Of a stretch of 22,067 nucleotides of DNA, positions 1 through 7,896 are shown piece after piece (position 1 is the first letter of the stretch; each line of letters begins with the position of its first letter). The stretch comes from JANOQP01 sp044227705 (GTDB lineage: Bacteria; Bacteroidota; Bacteroidia; Chitinophagales; Saprospiraceae): NCBI GenBank assembly GCA_044227705.1, contig JBGAWE010000060.1:1-22067 (forward strand), written 5' to 3'. The translations under genes and the position numbers were made by a program. The notes beneath the pieces were generated by a model. The model was not told where the DNA came from. It was given only the letters and a program-made list of their open reading frames with translations, and did not search any database.

Positions 1-150
1 GGCTTTTTCCGCATCCACAAACAGCACTTGGTCAATCTCCGCTACGTCGAACGGTACATCCGGGGCGAGGGCGGGCAGGTCGTCCTCACCACTGGCGAGG
101 CCCTGACCGTCGCCCGCAACCGGCGCGATGAGCTGCTCGCCCATTTTTGA
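1..150 (+). CDS. LytTR-type DNA-binding domain, C-terminal end (partial, cut by window edge)
   Basis: The first 49 codons read in frame to a TGA at 148-150. They show the end of a LytTR domain: a FFRIHKQHLVNL stretch, then a short VERYIRGEGG linker, a V-x-L-T-x-G-E strand and a final V-A-R-N-R-R-D-E-L-L helix. These are the last strands and the DNA-contacting part of LytTR regulators, usually fused to a receiver domain and paired with a LytS/YehU-type sensor kinase. The N-terminal part lies outside the window, so I cannot say whether a receiver is present. The family assignment is firm; the target is unknown. Confidence 0.85.
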   Translation, partial: GFFRIHKQHLVNLRYVERYIRGEGGQVVLTTGEALTVARNRRDELLAHF

Positions 151-158
151 GGCGGCCG

Positions 159-306
159 CTACTTCCGGTTCGAGTCCTGCTTGGCGAACACCTTCTTCAT
201 CAGGTCATCGTGCGCAGGAAGGATTTCTCCGAACGTCCTTCGCCTCGACCATCCCGAACAGCCCCTTCATCGCCTGCCACGTGACGTAGTCGTCGAGGTC
301 AGGTTG
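159..306 (-). pseudogene. Decayed C-terminal tail of a DUF4197 protein
   Basis: On the minus strand, 306 down to 217 reads QPDLDDYVT, then QAMKGLFGMVEAKD and RRNPS. After a one-base shift near 216, a second frame (215-159) reads AHDDLMKKVFAKQ and ends at a TAG. Together this matches my memory of the DUF4197 C-terminus (YVT..ALxGLF..ia.eE..IRxNP.ArttDLLKKVFg). There is no matching open frame upstream of about 306, and the two parts are in different frames, so I read this as a remnant rather than a gene. DUF4197 proteins are exported proteins of unknown function. A sequencing error could explain the frame change but not the missing N-terminal part. Confidence 0.55.
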
Positions 307-448
307 GCCTTTGAGGCCGCGTCCTCTGGGCCCGGTTTGAGCTTCTGCCCGGCCGGTCAGTCTTCCTGGGTATTGCCGAAAAGGCTGTTTGCTGCGGCCG
401 CTCGACAGGCTTCGGCATGGCGACGGCCTCGGTCTCCTTCACTGATGT

Positions 449-532
449 AGCGAGGTGCAGCGCATCGTCATCTCGCGCAACGTGCTCAACGGGGAGCTTT
501 ATGTTCCGATGCCGGTGACGGCGGCGGTGTGA
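449..532 (+). pseudogene. Possible 3' remnant of an acyl-CoA dehydrogenase gene
   Basis: Codons 449-532 read SEVQRIVISRNVLNG followed by ELYVPMP and a TGA. The first 15 residues match the well-known C-terminal signature of acyl-CoA dehydrogenases (GTSEIQRIVIARxLL). The frame is closed by a stop at 443-445, and no dehydrogenase-like sequence is visible in the other frames further upstream. I read it as the last roughly 25 codons of a lost gene, sitting just before the terminator at 551-592. The match is short, so chance similarity is possible. Confidence 0.4.
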
Positions 533-550
533 CGATTCTCGCCAAAACAA

Positions 551-592
551 AAAGGGCAACTCGTTGACAGTCAACGAGTTGCCCTTTTTTTT
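551..592. terminator. Strong bidirectional intrinsic terminator
   Basis: A perfect 17-bp stem (551-567 against 571-587) with a three-base CAG loop is followed by an uninterrupted T run to 592. On the other side it is preceded by an A-rich stretch (545-553), so it can work in both directions. It sits 16 bp past the stop of the minus-strand LolA-like gene (609) and would end transcription of that gene. For the plus strand it would end any read-through from the LytTR gene and the decayed region. Confidence 0.85.
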
Positions 593-608
593 GAACGCAA
601 GAGCTGCC

Positions 609-1301
609 TCACATCCTCAGATCCTCCACCCGCACCCCCGGAAACTTGGCTCCGTCCCAAACGAACAGCCCGTCCTCAATGGACTTGTCTCCCGCCTGCC
701 AAGTGACGGTGAACGTGTACCGCCCGCCATCCTTCGCAAAGGCTTTCACAGCGACCAACTGGTTGGTCTTCTTGTCGATGCTCAACCGCAGCTTCGAGTA
801 GTCCGACGACTTTTTCACCGGCTTGAACTCGACCTGCTGGCAGAGCTTCCCGCCGACCGTCTCCTCGCCCGCAAGGGCGTAGAGGTACTCGCCCTTCTGG
901 TAGATCTTCATCAGCTCGCGCGGCGAGATGAGGCTCTGCTCACCCTTCACATCCGCGTCGTTTATCTGCACTTCGTTGTTCTTTTTGAGGTAAACCCACG
1001 TGGCGGTGCCGTCGGAGAGGATGAGCTGCTCGTCCATGTCGAGGCGGTATTTCTTGTCGCCCTTGCTCTTGAAGGTGCCGGTCTGCTTGTCGGCCGTCTT
1101 TTGGCCGGGCGTTTCGAGTTCGAGGGCAAAGCTCATTTCGAGGGTCTGATAGCCCTCGTATTTCTTGCGGACTTTGTCCAAAAGCGCCTTCGCGGCGGCG
1201 TCGCTCGTCTCCTTCGGGGCGGTTTTGGGCAGCTTCTGGTTTTGGGAAAAAAGGGCGGCCGAGCAGCAGAGGAGCAGGGCGACGAGGACAAATCGGTTCA
1301 T
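609..1301 (-). CDS. LolA-like outer-membrane lipoprotein carrier family protein
   Basis: The product is 230 residues. It starts with a Sec signal peptide (residues 1 to about 20, MNRFVLVALLLCCSAALFSQ), and no good lipobox surrounds the Cys pair, so a soluble periplasmic product is likely. The rest fits the LolA half-barrel fold: an early helix (KALLDKVRKKYEGYQTLEMSF), then alternating strands with GTFKSKGDKKYRLDM, an LILSDGTATWVY strand and the SPRELMKIY region. LolA carries lipoproteins from the inner to the outer membrane; Bacteroidota carry several divergent paralogues whose cargo is not always known. I chose the ATG at 1301 because the signal peptide begins there; longer frames run into low-complexity sequence. 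The gene ends at the strong terminator at 551-592. Confidence 0.85.
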   Translation of the reverse strand: MNRFVLVALLLCCSAALFSQNQKLPKTAPKETSDAAAKALLDKVRKKYEGYQTLEMSFALELETPGQKTADKQTGTFKSKGDKKYRLDMDEQLILSDGTATWVYLKKNNEVQINDADVKGEQSLISPRELMKIYQKGEYLYALAGEETVGGKLCQQVEFKPVKKSSDYSKLRLSIDKKTNQLVAVKAFAKDGGRYTFTVTWQAGDKSIEDGLFVWDGAKFPGVRVEDLRM

Positions 1302-1537
1302 CTTCTGAAATCTATTTTTTGAGCCGGAAAATTCCCGACGGGCAAAAAAACGGCGCCTCGGGCTGGATATTTGGCTGGCCGGGCGGGGCCGCCGGTTAAT
1401 ATTTTTCAATGCCCAACGGCGAATCTGCGGCTCTATTGGAAGTCGAGCTGCCCGGAAGAGCCGAGTTTCTGGCGACAAATGCCAACTTTGCCGCATCTTT
1501 TTTCGGGATAAAACCTGCACCTGTTCATCCGATTACT

Positions 1538-2812
1538 GTGAAGTCCACTAACAAAATCCGCATCCTCGTCGCCGACGACGAGGCACACATCCGCCGCACA
1601 CTCGTCGACATCCTCGAATTTGAAAAGGCCGACGTCGTCGAGGCCCGCGACGGCCTCGAGGCCTACATCAAGGTCAAGCAGCAGAACTTCGACTGCGTCT
1701 TCCTCGACGTCAAGATGCCCGGCATGGACGGCATCAAGGCCCTCGAAAAGATGATGGAGTACAACGCCGACCTGCCCGTCGTGATGATCAGCGGGCACGG
1801 CGACATCCAGACGGCCGTCGAGTGCACGAAGATTGGGGCCTACGGCTTCCTCCCGAAGCCCATCGACCTCAACTCGATGCTCATCACGATGCGCAACGCG
1901 CTCGAGCACAAGGCCCTCTCGGCGCAGACGCGCGCGCTCACCAATCCCATTTTTGTTCAAGAAATCGTCGGCTCGTCGCCCGGGATCATGGCGGTGAAGG
2001 ACATGATCGACCGCGTCTCGCGCGACGATTCGAGCGTCCTGGTCACTGGTGCCAACGGCTCGGGCAAGGAGCTTGTCGCCCAATGGCTTCACGCGAAAAG
2101 CCATCGAAACATCGGCCCCATCGTCGAGGTCAACTGCGCGGCCATACCCGACACGCTCATAGACAGCGAGCTTTTCGGCCACAAAAAGGGCGCGTTCACC
2201 GACGCGACCGAGGACCGGCCGGGCAAGTTCGAGGTCGCCACGACCGGCACCCTCTTCCTCGATGAAATCGGCGACCTCTCGGAAGCCGCTCAGGCCAAGA
2301 TTTTGCGCGTCCTCGAGACCGGCCGCATCCGCCGCGTCGGCGACACGAAGGACATTCCCATCGACGTGCGCGTGGTCGCCGCGACGAACAAGGACCTGAT
2401 TTTTGAGATAGAACGGGGCCGCTTCCGCCTCGACCTCCTCAACCGGCTCAACGTCATCCACATCCACGTCCCGAGCCTCGCCGAGCGGCGCGAGGACATC
2501 CCCGAACTGGTCGACCATTTCATGGAAAGGCTGCGCGAGAAGAAGGGCCAGCCCGACCGCGCCATCAGCCCCGAGGCGGTGGCGATGTTCCAAGACTACG
2601 GCTGGCCGGGCAACGTGCGCGAGCTTTGGAACACGATGAACCGCCTGTTCATCCTCGGCGACGAGGTCATCTCGGCCGAGAACGTGCAAAAACTCCTTTT
2701 CGAGCAGCCGCAGATGCGCTTCGACCCGCTGACGGAGCTGTTCGCCCGGTTCGAGACTTTCGAGGAGATGAAGGAGTTTCTGGCGAGGGAGTGGGTGCGG
2801 AGGAAGGGGTGA
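1538..2812 (+). CDS. Sigma-54-type response regulator (receiver plus AAA+), helix-turn-helix missing
   Basis: From the GTG at 1538 the product is 424 residues. Residues 7-122 form a receiver domain with acidic pair D13/D14, phospho-acceptor D57 (FLDVKMPGMDG) and K107. Residues 145-380 form the NtrC-family AAA+ domain: Walker A GANGSGKE (171-178), Walker B LFLDE (239-243) and an arginine-rich sensor region. The sigma-54 contact loop reads GAFTDA (218-223) instead of GAFTGA. The product stops at FEEMKEFLAREWVRRKG, where NtrX-like relatives continue about 30 residues into a Fis-type helix-turn-helix, so the DNA-binding helices are absent. An in-frame ATG at 1409 would add 43 residues, but those look non-coding (mixed third positions, no conserved content). 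The stop is 2 bp from the stop of the convergent gene. No histidine kinase is adjacent. Confidence 0.85.
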   Translation: MKSTNKIRILVADDEAHIRRTLVDILEFEKADVVEARDGLEAYIKVKQQNFDCVFLDVKMPGMDGIKALEKMMEYNADLPVVMISGHGDIQTAVECTKIGAYGFLPKPIDLNSMLITMRNALEHKALSAQTRALTNPIFVQEIVGSSPGIMAVKDMIDRVSRDDSSVLVTGANGSGKELVAQWLHAKSHRNIGPIVEVNCAAIPDTLIDSELFGHKKGAFTDATEDRPGKFEVATTGTLFLDEIGDLSEAAQAKILRVLETGRIRRVGDTKDIPIDVRVVAATNKDLIFEIERGRFRLDLLNRLNVIHIHVPSLAERREDIPELVDHFMERLREKKGQPDRAISPEAVAMFQDYGWPGNVRELWNTMNRLFILGDEVISAENVQKLLFEQPQMRFDPLTELFARFETFEEMKEFLAREWVRRKG

Positions 2813-2814
2813 GC

Positions 2815-3426
2815 CTATTTCACCGCACAAGCCAACATCTGCTTCCCCTCGATGAACCCCTCGAAAACATCCCCCTTCCGCGCCGCCCCCACCCCAGCGG
2901 GCGTGCCGGTGAAGATGATGTCCCCCTTTTGCAGCGTGAAAAACCGCGAGAGGTAGCAGACCACCTCCTCGAACGGGAAGATGAGGTCGGCCGTGCAGCC
3001 GCGCTGCACCGTCTCGCCGTTCTTTTTCAACTCGAAACGGATGTTTTTCCAGTCAAAACCGGCGGCGGGCAGGAACTCCTCGGAGACGACGGCCGAACCG
3101 TCGAAGCCCTTCGCGATCTCCCAGGGCTGGCCTTTTGATTTCAGCTTGTCCTGCCAGTCGCGGGCCGTCCAGTCGATGCCGAAGCCGATGGCGGCGATGT
3201 GGTCGGCGGCGATTTTTGGTTTGATGTTCTTTCCCTTTTTGCCGATTTTTAGAATCAGCTCGCCCTCGTAGTGGCAGTCCTTTGAGAACTTCGGCAACGC
3301 GAAAGGCTTGTTTTTCCCCAAGAAAGCGGTCGGCGGCTTCATGAAGACGAGCGGCTCGGTCGGCAGGTCGTTGCGTAGCTCGCGGGCGTGGTCGGCGTAG
3401 TTTCGGCCGATGCAGAAGATTTTCAT
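2815..3426 (-). CDS. Fumarylacetoacetate hydrolase-family protein (FAHD1/YcgM-like)
   Basis: The product is 203 residues, close to the usual 210-220 of the short FAHD1/YcgM group, which act on acylpyruvates or on oxaloacetate (decarboxylation or tautomerisation). It begins MKIFCIGRNYADHARE, the standard start. The metal ligands are visible as E54 and E56 (YEGELILKIGK) and D85 (GFGIDWTARD), with the 29-residue spacing of the family. Later motifs are KGFDGSA, a QRGCTADLIF segment and the closing GDIIFTGTPAGVG. An upstream ATG at 3444 would add six residues not found in relatives, so I chose 3426. Exact substrate cannot be told from sequence. It is tail to tail with the response regulator and head to head with the M1 peptidase. 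Confidence 0.88.
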   Translation of the reverse strand: MKIFCIGRNYADHARELRNDLPTEPLVFMKPPTAFLGKNKPFALPKFSKDCHYEGELILKIGKKGKNIKPKIAADHIAAIGFGIDWTARDWQDKLKSKGQPWEIAKGFDGSAVVSEEFLPAAGFDWKNIRFELKKNGETVQRGCTADLIFPFEEVVCYLSRFFTLQKGDIIFTGTPAGVGAARKGDVFEGFIEGKQMLACAVK

Positions 3427-3440
3427 GCTGTGGATTTTGG

Positions 3441-3510
3441 CCACGAATTACTCGAATTTCCACGAATTGACCGGGCTGGCCGAATTCGTGATAATTCGTC
3501 CAATTCATGG
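3441..3510. repeat. GAATT-type imperfect inverted repeat between divergent genes
   Basis: Left arm 3441-3468 and right arm 3483-3510 are inverted copies, identical at 22 of 28 positions, with a 14-base loop (3469-3482). Each arm holds three CGAATT- or TGAATT-type cores spaced 9 or 10 bases apart. It lies 15 bp upstream of the FAH-family start and 34 bp upstream of the M1 peptidase start. It is AT-rich, unlike its neighbours. It may be a dispersed palindromic element or an operator for the two divergent genes. Confidence 0.75.
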
Positions 3511-3543
3511 TCCTCATTCTACTTTTCGCCAAATTTGAACGGC

Positions 3544-5976
3544 ATGAAACAGCTCCTCCTCCTCTCCCTTCTTTTCATCCAAAACATCGCATTCGGACAG
3601 GCCGACGACGAGGCCCAGTACAGCGGCTGCCACCTCGCCAAGCGCGAGATTTTGGCCGGTTTGAACGCCGTCGCGGAAAACCAGTTCGACGTCAACAGCC
3701 GCTCCGACACGTTCGACGTGCTCAACTACGACCTCCAGCTCGACGTGACGAACTTCTCGCAGGCGACCATCTACGGCACGGCGACCATCCTTTTCAAAGC
3801 GAAAATGGACGGTCTGACCTCCATCAACTTCGACCTGCAAGACCTCACCGTCTCCTCGACGACCGACCTCACAGGATCGCCGCTGGCCCGGACGCACAGC
3901 GGGTCTTGGCTCAACATCGCCCTGCCCGCGACGATGAACACGGGCGACGAGGCCTCCGTCGTCGTCAAATACAGCGGCCACCCGCACACCTGCTCGTGCA
4001 ACTTCGGCGGCTTCTACTTTGAAAACGGCATCGCCTACAACCTCGGAATCGGCCTGACGGAGGTGCCGCCGAACAACGGGCGGACGTGGTTCCCTTGCTT
4101 CGACAGCTTCCGAGAGCGGGCGACCTACGACCTCCACGTCCGCTCGAACGGCGGGCGGCGGGCCTATTGCTCGGGCGATTATTTGGGTGAAACGGCCCTC
4201 GGCGGCGATACGATTTTGAGGGAATACAGGATGAACCTCCAGCTCCCGACCTACTTGCTCGGCGTGGCCGTCGGCAACTATGCGGTCATAAAAGACTCAT
4301 ACACAGGCATTTATGGAACACATCCGATTGAGATAGTTTGTAAGGGGAGCCAATCGGCGAACGCGAAGGCCTCCCTCTCGAAACTGCCGAGTGCCATCGC
4401 GGCCTGCGAGGCTTGGTACGGGCCTTACGTCTGGGGGAAGGTCGGCTATGTCGGCACGACGAAGGGCGCGATGGAGCATTCCAACAACATCGCCTACCCC
4501 GATTTTGCCTTCGACGGGACGCAGAACAACGCCACCCTCTATGCCCACGAACTGGCGCACCACTGGTGGGGCAACATCAGCGGCCCCAACCTGCCCATTG
4601 ACATGTGGATAAAAGAGGGCGGCGCGGAGTACGGCGCGCACCTGTTCATCGAGAAGGCCGACGGGCGGGCGGCGTTTGAGAAAAAGCTGAAGGACAACAC
4701 CAAGTTCGTCATCAAGAACGCCCACAAGGACGACGGCGGCTACCTCGCCCTCTCGCCCATGCCGCAGCCGCAGACCTACGGCACGCACACCTACAACAAG
4801 GGCGCAATGGTCTACCACAACCTGCGCGGCTACCTCGGCGACACGGTTTACCGCCACGCCATGACGGCGATTCTCGACAGCTTCCACTTCCGCGACATGA
4901 GCGCGCAGCAGTTCCGCGACGCGCTGACGAAGTTCTCAGGCGTGGACATGGTGCCCTTCTTCGACGCCTGGATCTTCAACCCCGGCTACCCGACTTTCGA
5001 GATTGACTCCATGAAAATGGCGGGCAACCAGGCCAAGCTCTTCATCCAGCAAAAGCTCCACCACGCCCCGGCTTTCCACAAAAAAGTGCCGCTACAGGCC
5101 GTTTTCTACGACAAAAACTGGCAGCGCTTCGAGGCGATGGTGCAGACGGATGGTGAGTTCTCCACCCCGACCGTCGCGCTGCCCGCCGGGTTCGAGCCGG
5201 TCTGGAGCTTTTTGAACGACAGCCAACTGCTCAACATCGCCAGCTTTTCCACGAAGAAGACCTACAAGGCGGTCAGCACGGCGCTCGAGACCTTGCCGCA
5301 CGTCGATTTCCAGATAAAGGTCACGGGCATCCCGGCAAGCGATTCGGCCTTTGTGCAGGTCGACCACCACTGGGGCGCGCCAGACCCGATGCTAGGGACG
5401 CCGCCCGCCTATTTCCACCTTTCCAACAGCCACTACTGGCGCGTCGGCGGCATCTGGCCCGCCGGTTTCAAGGCCAGCGGGGCGGTCAACTACAACGGCA
5501 CCGCCGCCAACGCCCTCCTCGACGCCGACCTCATCGCCAATGGCGAGGACAGCATCCGCCTCTACTGGCGGCCTCGGCCGGGCGTGGCGTGGAGCGAGTA
5601 CAAATGGTACACGAAGCAGATCGTCGGCGCGACGAACGGCTATGGCATCATGGTCATCGACTCGCTTGTGATGGGCGACTTCTGCTTCGCCAACGGGCAG
5701 CTCCCGACCTCGGCTTCAGAAGAGGCGACGGCGGGGGTTTCTTCTCTGAAAATCTACCCGAACCCAGCGGCGGACATTGTCCAAATCGAGCCGGTCGCAG
5801 GGGCCGCTGTCTGTGAAATCCTGGACGAAAAGGGAGTGCTCGTCAGGCGCGAAAAGGTGGTCGATTTTTCACCCAACCAGTTGACAATCAACGACTTGGC
5901 GACCGGACAGTATTTCGTCCGACTGCTCGGCGGGCGGAGCGAGATATTGGCAAGCGGGGTCTTCTCCAAACTCTGA
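3544..5976 (+). CDS. Secreted M1-family metallo-aminopeptidase with T9SS sorting domain
   Basis: The product is 810 residues. A Sec signal peptide (MKQLLLLSLLFIQNIAFGQ) is followed by the M1 N-terminal beta domain and a thermolysin-like catalytic domain. The zinc site HELAH is at 335-339 with catalytic E336, and the third ligand E358 (KEGGAEY) is exactly 18 residues on. The exopeptidase motif reads GAMEH (308-312) rather than the usual GAMEN. Residues 735-810 are a type A T9SS sorting domain (LKIYPNPAAD to the end), so the enzyme should be exported across the outer membrane and attached or released there. Role: removal of N-terminal residues from peptides outside the cell. The ATG at 3544 starts the signal peptide; an open frame back to 3388 overlaps the repeat and the neighbouring gene. 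A near-consensus promoter element, TACTTTTC, is at 3520-3527. Confidence 0.9.
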   Translation: MKQLLLLSLLFIQNIAFGQADDEAQYSGCHLAKREILAGLNAVAENQFDVNSRSDTFDVLNYDLQLDVTNFSQATIYGTATILFKAKMDGLTSINFDLQDLTVSSTTDLTGSPLARTHSGSWLNIALPATMNTGDEASVVVKYSGHPHTCSCNFGGFYFENGIAYNLGIGLTEVPPNNGRTWFPCFDSFRERATYDLHVRSNGGRRAYCSGDYLGETALGGDTILREYRMNLQLPTYLLGVAVGNYAVIKDSYTGIYGTHPIEIVCKGSQSANAKASLSKLPSAIAACEAWYGPYVWGKVGYVGTTKGAMEHSNNIAYPDFAFDGTQNNATLYAHELAHHWWGNISGPNLPIDMWIKEGGAEYGAHLFIEKADGRAAFEKKLKDNTKFVIKNAHKDDGGYLALSPMPQPQTYGTHTYNKGAMVYHNLRGYLGDTVYRHAMTAILDSFHFRDMSAQQFRDALTKFSGVDMVPFFDAWIFNPGYPTFEIDSMKMAGNQAKLFIQQKLHHAPAFHKKVPLQAVFYDKNWQRFEAMVQTDGEFSTPTVALPAGFEPVWSFLNDSQLLNIASFSTKKTYKAVSTALETLPHVDFQIKVTGIPASDSAFVQVDHHWGAPDPMLGTPPAYFHLSNSHYWRVGGIWPAGFKASGAVNYNGTAANALLDADLIANGEDSIRLYWRPRPGVAWSEYKWYTKQIVGATNGYGIMVIDSLVMGDFCFANGQLPTSASEEATAGVSSLKIYPNPAADIVQIEPVAGAAVCEILDEKGVLVRREKVVDFSPNQLTINDLATGQYFVRLLGGRSEILASGVFSKL

Positions 5977-6058
5977 AGGCCCACGCCCGGCCAATTTTGA
6001 ATGGAGAAAAGTCGATGCCGATTCGCAATCGACGGACAATCGCCGTTCGCCAGAAAAT

Positions 6059-7885
6059 ATGCACAGCTCTCTCCGCGCTGCCGTCGCCGACCTCGAGCGC
6101 GACGGCCAGCTACTCCGAATCCGAGAGGAAGTCTCGCCCGACCTCGACATGGCCGCGGTCCACCGCCGGGTGTTCGACGCGGGCGGCCCGGCCCTGTTCT
6201 TTGAAAAAGTGGCGGGCAGCCCGTTCCCCGCTGTGTCGAACATTTTCGGGACGAACGCGCGGACGGCCTTCCTTTTCCGCCACACGCTCGACCGGGTGAA
6301 AAGGGTCATCGAGCTGAAACGCGACCCGGCCGCTTTTTTGAAAAAACCGGGCCGCTACCTCTCCGCGCCGCTGACCGCGCTGACCAGTTTGCCGATGAAA
6401 ACCTGGGGCGCAGCACCCGTCCTTTTCGGCGAAACATCGGTCGGCCAACTGCCTCAGATCAAGAGCTGGCCGATGGACGGCGGCCCCTTCGTCACGATGC
6501 CGCAGGTCTACACAGAAGACCCGGATCGGCCCGGCCCGATGGGTTCCAACCTCGGGATGTACCGCATTCAACTCGCTGGAAACCAATATGTTGCGAACGA
6601 GGAGGTCGGCCTCCACTATCAGCTTCACCGAGGAATCGGGGTGCACCACACGAAGTACAACGAGCGGCCCGACCTCCCTTTTCGATGCTCGATTTTCGTC
6701 GGCGGGCCGCCCGCGCACTCCTTTTCAGCCATCATGCCGCTGCCCGAGGGGTTGCCCGAAGTCCTCTTTGCCGGGATGCTCGGCGGGCGGCGGTGGCGGT
6801 GGGCCGTGCGCGACGGCTACACGGTTTCGGCCGACGCGGATTTTGTGATTTGTGGTGAAATCCTGCGCGGCGTGAAAAAACCGGAAGGCCCCTTCGGCGA
6901 CCACCTCGGCTACTACTCGCTCGCCCACGACTTCCCGGTGATGCGCGTCCACAAGGTTTTTCATCGGCGAGACCCCATTTGGCACTTCTCCGTCGTCGGC
7001 CGCCCGCCGATGGAGGACAGCGCGTTCGGGTGGCTCATCCACCAACTGGTCGAACCGCTGACGGCGCAGGAGTTCCCCGGCGTCTCCGAAATCCACGCGG
7101 TCGACGTGGCAGGCGTCCACCCGCTGCTGCTCGCCGTCGGCAGCGAGCGGTACATGCCTTTCAGGGAAAAAATGCCGGAGGAAATCTTGACGCAAGCCAA
7201 CCGAATCCTCGGCTCGGGCCAAACCTCGTTGGCCAAGTGGCTATGGATCGCCGCCCGCGACGAGGCCGCGCCTGGCCTGACGACACGAGACATCCCCCAT
7301 TTTTTTCAGCACGTTTTGGAAAGGGTCGACTGGCAGCGCGACCTTCATTTCAACACCCGAACCACCATCGATACACTCGATTACAGCGGCTCGGGCTGGA
7401 ACGCGGGTTCGAAAGTCGTCGTCGCCTGCTGCGGCGACCGGCGGCGCGAGCTGGCCCGCGAGATGCCAGCCGGCCTCCGGTTGCCCGACGGTTTTTCAAA
7501 TCCGAGGCTCGTTTTGCCGGGCATCGTCGCGGTCGATTCGCCGAAATTTTTGGATGAAAAAAGCGGGCAGGCGCAGGCCGAGTTTTTTTCCAAAAGCTTC
7601 CAAGCCGTTGAAAATGAAACGGTTGCGATGGTTGTCCTCTGCGACGAAGCCCGTTTCATGGCAGCCTCGGTTGAAAATTTCCTCTGGGCAACATTCACCC
7701 GGACGAACCCCAGCCATGACATCCACGGGGTCGGGAGTTTCATCGAAAACAAGCACTGGGGCTGTCGCGGCCCGCTCGTCGTGGACGCCCGCTCGAAGCC
7801 GCACCACGCGCCTGAATTGGTCGAAGACCCCGATTCCGGTAGGCGAGCGGATGCGATTTTGAGCCGCGCAGGGTTCAAATTTTAG
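6059..7885 (+). CDS. UbiD-family prenylated-FMN-dependent decarboxylase
   Basis: The product is 608 residues, in the size class of Bacteroidota UbiD/menaquinone-type carboxylyases (roughly 480-620). Family features in order: the N-terminal RAAVADLERDGQLLRI start, GGPALFFEKV, NIFGT, the MGSNLGMYRIQ region and the GIGVHH segment that lines the cofactor site. The catalytic glutamate lies in PEGPFGDHLGYY (E276). The later VVGRPPMEDS and EIHAVDVAGVHP stretches also fit. These enzymes decarboxylate aromatic or alpha,beta-unsaturated acids and need prenyl-FMN made by UbiX; no ubiX is in this window. A role in quinone synthesis is the usual assignment, but substrate is inferred. It starts 82 bp after the M1 peptidase and converges with the nucleotidyltransferase (11 bp between stops). 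Confidence 0.88.
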   Translation: MHSSLRAAVADLERDGQLLRIREEVSPDLDMAAVHRRVFDAGGPALFFEKVAGSPFPAVSNIFGTNARTAFLFRHTLDRVKRVIELKRDPAAFLKKPGRYLSAPLTALTSLPMKTWGAAPVLFGETSVGQLPQIKSWPMDGGPFVTMPQVYTEDPDRPGPMGSNLGMYRIQLAGNQYVANEEVGLHYQLHRGIGVHHTKYNERPDLPFRCSIFVGGPPAHSFSAIMPLPEGLPEVLFAGMLGGRRWRWAVRDGYTVSADADFVICGEILRGVKKPEGPFGDHLGYYSLAHDFPVMRVHKVFHRRDPIWHFSVVGRPPMEDSAFGWLIHQLVEPLTAQEFPGVSEIHAVDVAGVHPLLLAVGSERYMPFREKMPEEILTQANRILGSGQTSLAKWLWIAARDEAAPGLTTRDIPHFFQHVLERVDWQRDLHFNTRTTIDTLDYSGSGWNAGSKVVVACCGDRRRELAREMPAGLRLPDGFSNPRLVLPGIVAVDSPKFLDEKSGQAQAEFFSKSFQAVENETVAMVVLCDEARFMAASVENFLWATFTRTNPSHDIHGVGSFIENKHWGCRGPLVVDARSKPHHAPELVEDPDSGRRADAILSRAGFKF

Positions 7886-7896
7886 GGAACTGAAAA

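Noticed and set aside
181..450. 89-codon open frame on the plus strand
   Set aside because: Its translation shows no domain, and the minus strand beneath it holds the DUF4197 remnant; it is best seen as chance.
564..1322. 252-codon plus-strand frame opposite the LolA-like gene
   Set aside because: Leu/Arg/Val-rich shadow of the minus-strand gene; it begins inside the terminator stem.
1409..1537. N-terminal extension of the response regulator from an ATG at 1409
   Set aside because: The 43 extra residues have no conserved content and mixed third codon positions; the receiver domain begins right after the GTG at 1538. The ATG start is not fully excluded.
1433..2830. 465-codon open frame on the minus strand opposite the response regulator
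   Set aside because: It mirrors the GC-rich codon pattern of the real gene, has low-complexity acidic/hydrophobic composition and no recognisable domain.
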